12,282 nt of DNA. It comes from Cerioporus squamosus (lineage: Eukaryota > Basidiomycota > Agaricomycetes > Polyporales > Polyporaceae). Position 1 is the stretch's first letter, and each line of letters starts with the position of its first letter. Positions 8,392 to 12,282 of the stretch are shown one piece after another. The translations under genes and the position numbers were made by a program. The stretch lies in contig JABYQS010000841.1 of the NCBI GenBank assembly GCA_022592435.1, positions 1 through 12,282 on the forward strand, read 5' to 3'. The notes below the pieces were generated by a model. That model did no database searches. It was not told the origin of the DNA and saw only the letters and a list, made by a program, of their open reading frames with translations.

Positions 8392-11085
8392 TCAGGCTTG
8401 CAACTCGGGTTGATCCCGGAGTACGGCCTGCATATCAGGAGGCAAGTCGGCGTGAATCTCTAGCTCCCACGGACCGGCGAGCTTGAAACCATCGCCCAAA
8501 ATTCTCTGCGGTGCAAATTGCATGTATGGCGTGGTCTGCCCGGGAATGGGTCTCTCCCCGCGATGCGTCCCGTTCATCCGCACAATACTAGTCCAGAAGA
8601 AGTTCTGTGAAGGCGGTTAGGGTGCCAGCGGCCCTATAGTCAGCGACAAGTCCGAACAAAGAGCAGCAAACCATGCTCACCGCGCCGAGGACGTACGGTC
8701 CCTCGTTATGCCGGGGCTCTGAGAAACAGGCCAACGTGCCGGGGAACCCATCGTTCGGTACCCAAGGGCTGCTGAGGAACTCCCGCGCGCTGCACCTTAA
8801 GGTGACGATTTGCCCGATAGAGTCTTGAAACTCAAACAAGACATCATGCATGGAGAAGTCGCGGTTGTGGCGCAGGAAGGTCGGTCGGTCAGGGTACGAC
8901 TGCGCGTCGTTGGAGAACCACTGCGTCCATATTGCCTGCAGCACGGCTTGCGGCAAGACCGAGCACGTTGCGCCTATATCAAGCTCGTCAGCTCGTCCAG
9001 TGGCATGAAATCGCGAAGGGGCTCACCAGAATCGTAGATGACACGGATACCAGTAGGGGAACCCGTCTCAGCCGAGATGTCTCCCACCGGAATATGCTTC
9101 GGATACCACTGACGCGGATCGAGGCTTGCATAGTTGGGAACTTGGACCAACGGTTCCAGCAGGGTTATGGACAGCAGCTGCATAGTCCACCAGCGGAACA
9201 AATCTGGTCGCCTGAGGTCAGGAAAGATGTACAACCTCGGTGTAAACTCCGGGATGACAATCTTGTCGAATATTCCGAGGAATCCGCAAGGGGTTCCGAT
9301 GCCGTAGTACAGGAAGCTCTGTCTGTGTAGAGAATTAGCGTGAGGGGAGGAGCTATAACAATTCGCACACTGACACTCTGTGATTTGCACGAGCCAGCTC
9401 GTACTCATCTGGGGGAAGTAGTCGCACCGTTACGCACATGGGCTGTACGATGTAAGGGAATAAGACATATGGTGCATGGGAATCGGGATGTTGTACGACG
9501 TACTTTTGGCACGAGCCCGGCTCCATGGTTCAGCACATCAAAGAATGTCTGGGAAATGCTGGTTAGAACACAGACGACTCAAACATAATATAGCACTGCG
9601 TACCGCTCTATCCTTGCTCCCGGCAAAGGACCACGGCTGCCGCCACCTAGAAACTCCTGCATCAGATCCGACAATACAAACAATAGGGGACAACGCACCC
9701 AGGTACTCCCATCCCGAGGTTTCCATCGATACCTTGAGCAGCGTTGGTGGAGTTCACGGCGTCCGCCAGGATGCGCGAGAACCGGAGTTTGTGATTTGAT
9801 GAGTGCTCCGATGCTCCAAGGATCCAGTTCCAGACGGGTGCTCTGAACTGTAGATCTACGCCTGGGCTGGAGTGCCATCGCTTTACTCCTGATTAAGTAC
9901 GCTGTCAGCTGTGATGCGACTGTATGTGATCCCGGGAAGACTGACTCAATTCTCCACCATCCGCGTACCGCAACATACATACTTCTGCGATAGGTGCGGC
10001 ACTGGGAGGGATTACCCGACGCCTCCTACACCTTTGTTGCAGATCCAGAGGTAGATCAGACCAGTCCTTCGTAACATACTTGTGAGTCGATCCAGTGGCC
10101 AGAGTTTCCTCTCGCGACAGACGGACGGATTGGAGTTGCTGGAAACTCTTCTCGAAAAACCAACTACCTTTATTTGTTAGCGATGACGTGAAGTATTGGA
10201 ATCCGATGTCACGCACAAACAGCCATCGCCTACCAATGCGTGAGCATGCAATCATGATTCACCAACGGAAGGGTGCTCACCGGTATCGACTGCAAGTTTA
10301 TACTCTTTGCCTTTCTTCGGAGCCAAATCCCACTCGTCGGAGTCCATTACCTGGCGACGAAACGGCGTCAGACGAGACCTCCGCATACTGAGAGCCAGCT
10401 CGAAAAACGCACAAGGTTCACAGTATACCAGAGTTCTGCGGAAAGGTGTTGTTAGCACTGACAACTACGATCCGGACCATTTCCATACACACCATGGAAC
10501 ATGTGACCGTCAGCGGACGGGTACACTTCGTGTTGGAGGTTGCTTTGTTTGAGCGACGCGTTGTCGATGTCTTCGAGTTCCCCCTGAAAATGAAGGATTT
10601 GTTCGGGGGTAACCTGCGTTCGGCACCCAGCAGAGACCATGCGTGGCGCGTGCGCCACCCATGACGTGTCCTTTCCCGACTGCTGCTGGTCAGTTCTGGC
10701 ATATACCATAGAACATATTGAGACTCACCAAGGGAGTGCCTCGTTTGTACGAGCGGCCAGCATGTATGGTGGACGGAGCTGTGGAACGCACAGAGTCCAC
10801 TGTCTGAGGCAGTCTCACCACTGTACTACCGGTGAGCTCCGCGTTGTAATCGTTTGATCGGACAACAGGCAACCGATTGTTGATGCGCCCCTGAACGTTC
10901 GCAATGGGTTTGGTGTTGGGCGAGACGGTGGGAGCCGCAGTGTCTCGCTGAAGACCACAGTCGCCATTGGACGAGACATAAGACTTGGAGACCGAAGTGG
11001 GAGTGCCGGAAGTGGGAGCTGGGTCATATTGCAGGCCGGCAAAGCGGCTGTGCCGTGCTCTGCTTGCCTGAATCGTATGAGGCAT
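8392..11085 (-). CDS. Pepsin-type (A1 family) aspartic protease, 13 exons in this model
   Basis: A1 enzymes cleave peptide bonds with two aspartates. Exons, read leftward: 11085-10729, 10685-10493, 10435-10413, 10350-10281, 10167-10080, 10031-9946, 9888-9699, 9646-9604, 9548-9504, 9408-9377, 9322-9027, 8973-8681, 8604-8392, giving 642 aa. Motifs in order: first catalytic site VDTGSW (D213), flap-like RYADGG (Y266), GIDGNLGMGVP (325-335), FFDVLNHGAGLVP, second catalytic site VIYDSGATCSVLP (D473), and YVLGANFFW before the C-terminus. Both catalytic motifs exist only after splicing: introns 10280-10168 and 9026-8974 interrupt DTG|S and DSG|A. All junctions keep frame, and most introns show clear donors and CTRAY-like branch sites. 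Weakest points: introns 10079-10032 (48 nt, frame-neutral) and 9945-9889 (GTCAGT donor). The ~190 residues before the protease domain are Ser/Thr/Arg-rich with no signal peptide, so the 5' end is probably incomplete. Confidence 0.85.
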
Positions 11086-11128
11086 TGAGCGGACGAACTT
11101 GAAATTGCAGAGGCCTGTATGTACTCAC

Positions 11129-11182
11129 CAATCCAAGGCTGCGCAACTGACTCACATCATGTGTTGATGCGGTGGGAGGTTT
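11129..11182 (-). other. Possible additional 5' exon of the aspartic protease
   Basis: Between a TAG acceptor (ending at 11183) after a pyrimidine-rich tract and a strong GTGAGT donor (from 11128) lie 18 codons, KPPTASTHDVSQLRSLGL, in phase with the protease. Splicing 11128-11068 (61 nt, CAG acceptor) would join it to codon GCA at 11067, in which case the ATG at 11085 is intronic. I could not find the exon before it or a signal peptide, so it stays a candidate, possibly part of the leader. Confidence 0.4.
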
Positions 11183-11913
11183 CTACGAGCAAGAGGAGAC
11201 CTTCGGGCGGCATCGCGGGTGCGGGGGATATTGAATCGGACTTCACGAAGGGCGCTGTGCGGGTGTGTTGCAGCCACAAAGCCACAACCCTGAGTTTTAT
11301 CTGTCAAAGTACAATTGTGGCGACCATGACGACGATAGGTGAGCAGTAGAGACGATCGTATCGAGCCGAACAACGCCCGGACCCAGCTCGATCGCTGGTT
11401 CACAAGAACACATCGGGCGGGACTGCCCTTCTTCTCGGTCCTGGCAAGGTTGAAGTTGCGCAAAAGAATAAACATACCCTTGTTCTTCATGCGGTCTCTC
11501 TGATGAGATGATGTTCGAGCGGTAAATCTGATGATGCGACGCCCTGAGATGGTTACTGAACAATTGGGCCGCCGGGCATGAACATCCCTGGCCCTGCCGG
11601 TACTGATATGCAGAGAAGTGAGTGAGTTGTGCGGTAGATATGCAACAAAACATGCGGACGCCGCTCTCGCATCGCCAGCTCATCTTGTTTTACGATCGCT
11701 CGCTGCATTGGCACGAATCTTCGGGCACGTGGTAGGTATCAAGTAAGTAGTACCGTTGCAAATCTTGGGACCACTGTTTCAACATCCGGATCCGTCCTTC
11801 CGGGCAAAGTTGAACGACAAGGGGGGTACCCATCGACTCCTTTCGACCACCGGCAATGCTGAGCGAACCTCAGGACATCCTCGGACAATAAAGAAGGGAG
11901 GAGGACGATGCGC
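11183..11913. other. Stretch without a recognisable gene
   Basis: Open frames on the minus strand (one of 128 codons at 11297-11683) have no family motif. The one attractive donor (GTATGT at 11477-11472) pairs with an acceptor only 37 nt away, too short for these genes. The protease promoter and any missing 5' exons should lie here, and the right part should hold the upstream region of copy C. I found no repeat or element structure. Confidence 0.45.
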
Positions 11914-12282
11914 GCTGACTAAGCCGCGTTCTTGTTGTTGTACCGCGTATTAAGCGCCGTCGACCAGGTCATGATGCGATATCTCGCTTGCGGGTCGAAC
12001 CAATGTCGAACTCCTTCCTCCCTCCGCTATGCGCTCCGTAAGAAAGAAGGTCTCGTCCCTCGTCACGCTAGTCCTACGTCGGAAAAAACGAGCGCAAGTC
12101 TCACATCCTCATCGCGAGGATGAAGAACTCAGGCTCGAAGTCTCTCCGCCACAGTCATCTCGAAGGCCTCCGCCCACGTAAGTGCCGTGGCATGTGCAAG
12201 GAATGCGTTGATCTGAGCTATTTCGACTCTACAGGCAGGAATTGCTGAACTTAGATGTCCTTCGCGAGATGCTTCCGTGTTG
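11909..12282 (+). repeat. Direct repeat unit, right copy (5' end of gene C)
   Basis: Counterpart of 5671-6033, in the same orientation and about 6.2 kb away. It begins near GCTGACTAAG and continues to the window edge, so its full length is unknown. It contains the upstream flank, exon 1, a 57-nt intron of exactly the same length as in copy B, and the start of exon 2. Confidence 0.85.
12029..12282 (+). CDS. F-box/LRR-like protein, copy C (5' part only)
   Basis: Paralogue of copy B running off the right edge. Exon 1 is 12029-12177, starting MRSVRKK and containing RRKKRAQVSHPHRED; the intron is 12178-12234 with a GTAAGT donor and ACAG acceptor; exon 2 starts at 12235 and reads TQELLNLDVLREM to the edge, the start of the F-box-like segment. 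Against copy B, exon 1 carries two insertions, each of one whole codon, and the intron phase and length are identical. This pattern indicates selection on the frame, so the visible part is intact. Whether the gene is complete cannot be told from this window. Confidence 0.75.

Noticed and set aside
11297..11683. Minus-strand frame of 128 codons as a gene or protease leader
   Set aside because: No motif or signal peptide. The only good donor inside it would leave a 37-nt intron, shorter than any other intron here.
5671..12282. The two direct repeats as ends of a transposon or LTR element carrying the protease
   Set aside because: The repeated DNA is the 5' end of paralogous genes with conserved frame and intron. 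There are no terminal TG/CA ends, tRNA primer site, polymerase or integrase genes.

Overview
This window reads as nuclear DNA of a filamentous basidiomycete, probably an Agaricomycete. Genes are split by short introns (mostly 47-78 nt) with GTRNGT-type donors, CTRAY-type branch sites and YAG acceptors. Coding third positions are rich in G and C. The two long F-box proteins and the pepsin-like protease are of kinds commonly expanded in wood- and litter-decay fungi. There is no sign of operons, phage, IS elements, CRISPR, tRNA or rRNA.

Layout. 1-716: no convincing gene, but some small inverted repeats. 717-1905 (-): a three-exon inositol polyphosphate multikinase (Arg82/Ipk2), with all hallmark motifs. 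1906-2214: a short spacer between divergent genes. 2215-2508 (+): a small intronless unknown protein of 97 aa. 2727-4659 (+): a 620-aa F-box protein whose start is supplied by a 12-codon first exon. 4888-5682 (+): a broken copy (A) of a second F-box/LRR-like family. 5785-7673 (+): the intact copy of that family (B), five exons, 546 aa. 7674-8391: decayed sequence, including a frameshifted remnant similar to the C-terminus of the 2727-4659 gene. 8392-11085 (-): a pepsin-type (A1) aspartic protease of at least 13 exons, some as small as 23 and 32 nt; its true 5' end is unresolved. 11183-11913: no gene seen. 12029-12282 (+): the first exons of a third family copy (C), running off the window.

The genes do not form one pathway. 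The multikinase is a housekeeping signalling enzyme. The rest is an F-box cluster in which an intact gene, a truncated gene, a remnant and a partial copy lie side by side, with a protease between copies B and C. This is what birth-and-death evolution of an F-box family looks like. I reconstructed the exon models by hand from splice signals, reading frame and comparison of copies A, B and C. Both long models (B and the protease) close in frame at every junction. I did not find evidence for an undescribed molecular system; the most useful new information is the corrected gene models and the pseudogene anatomy.
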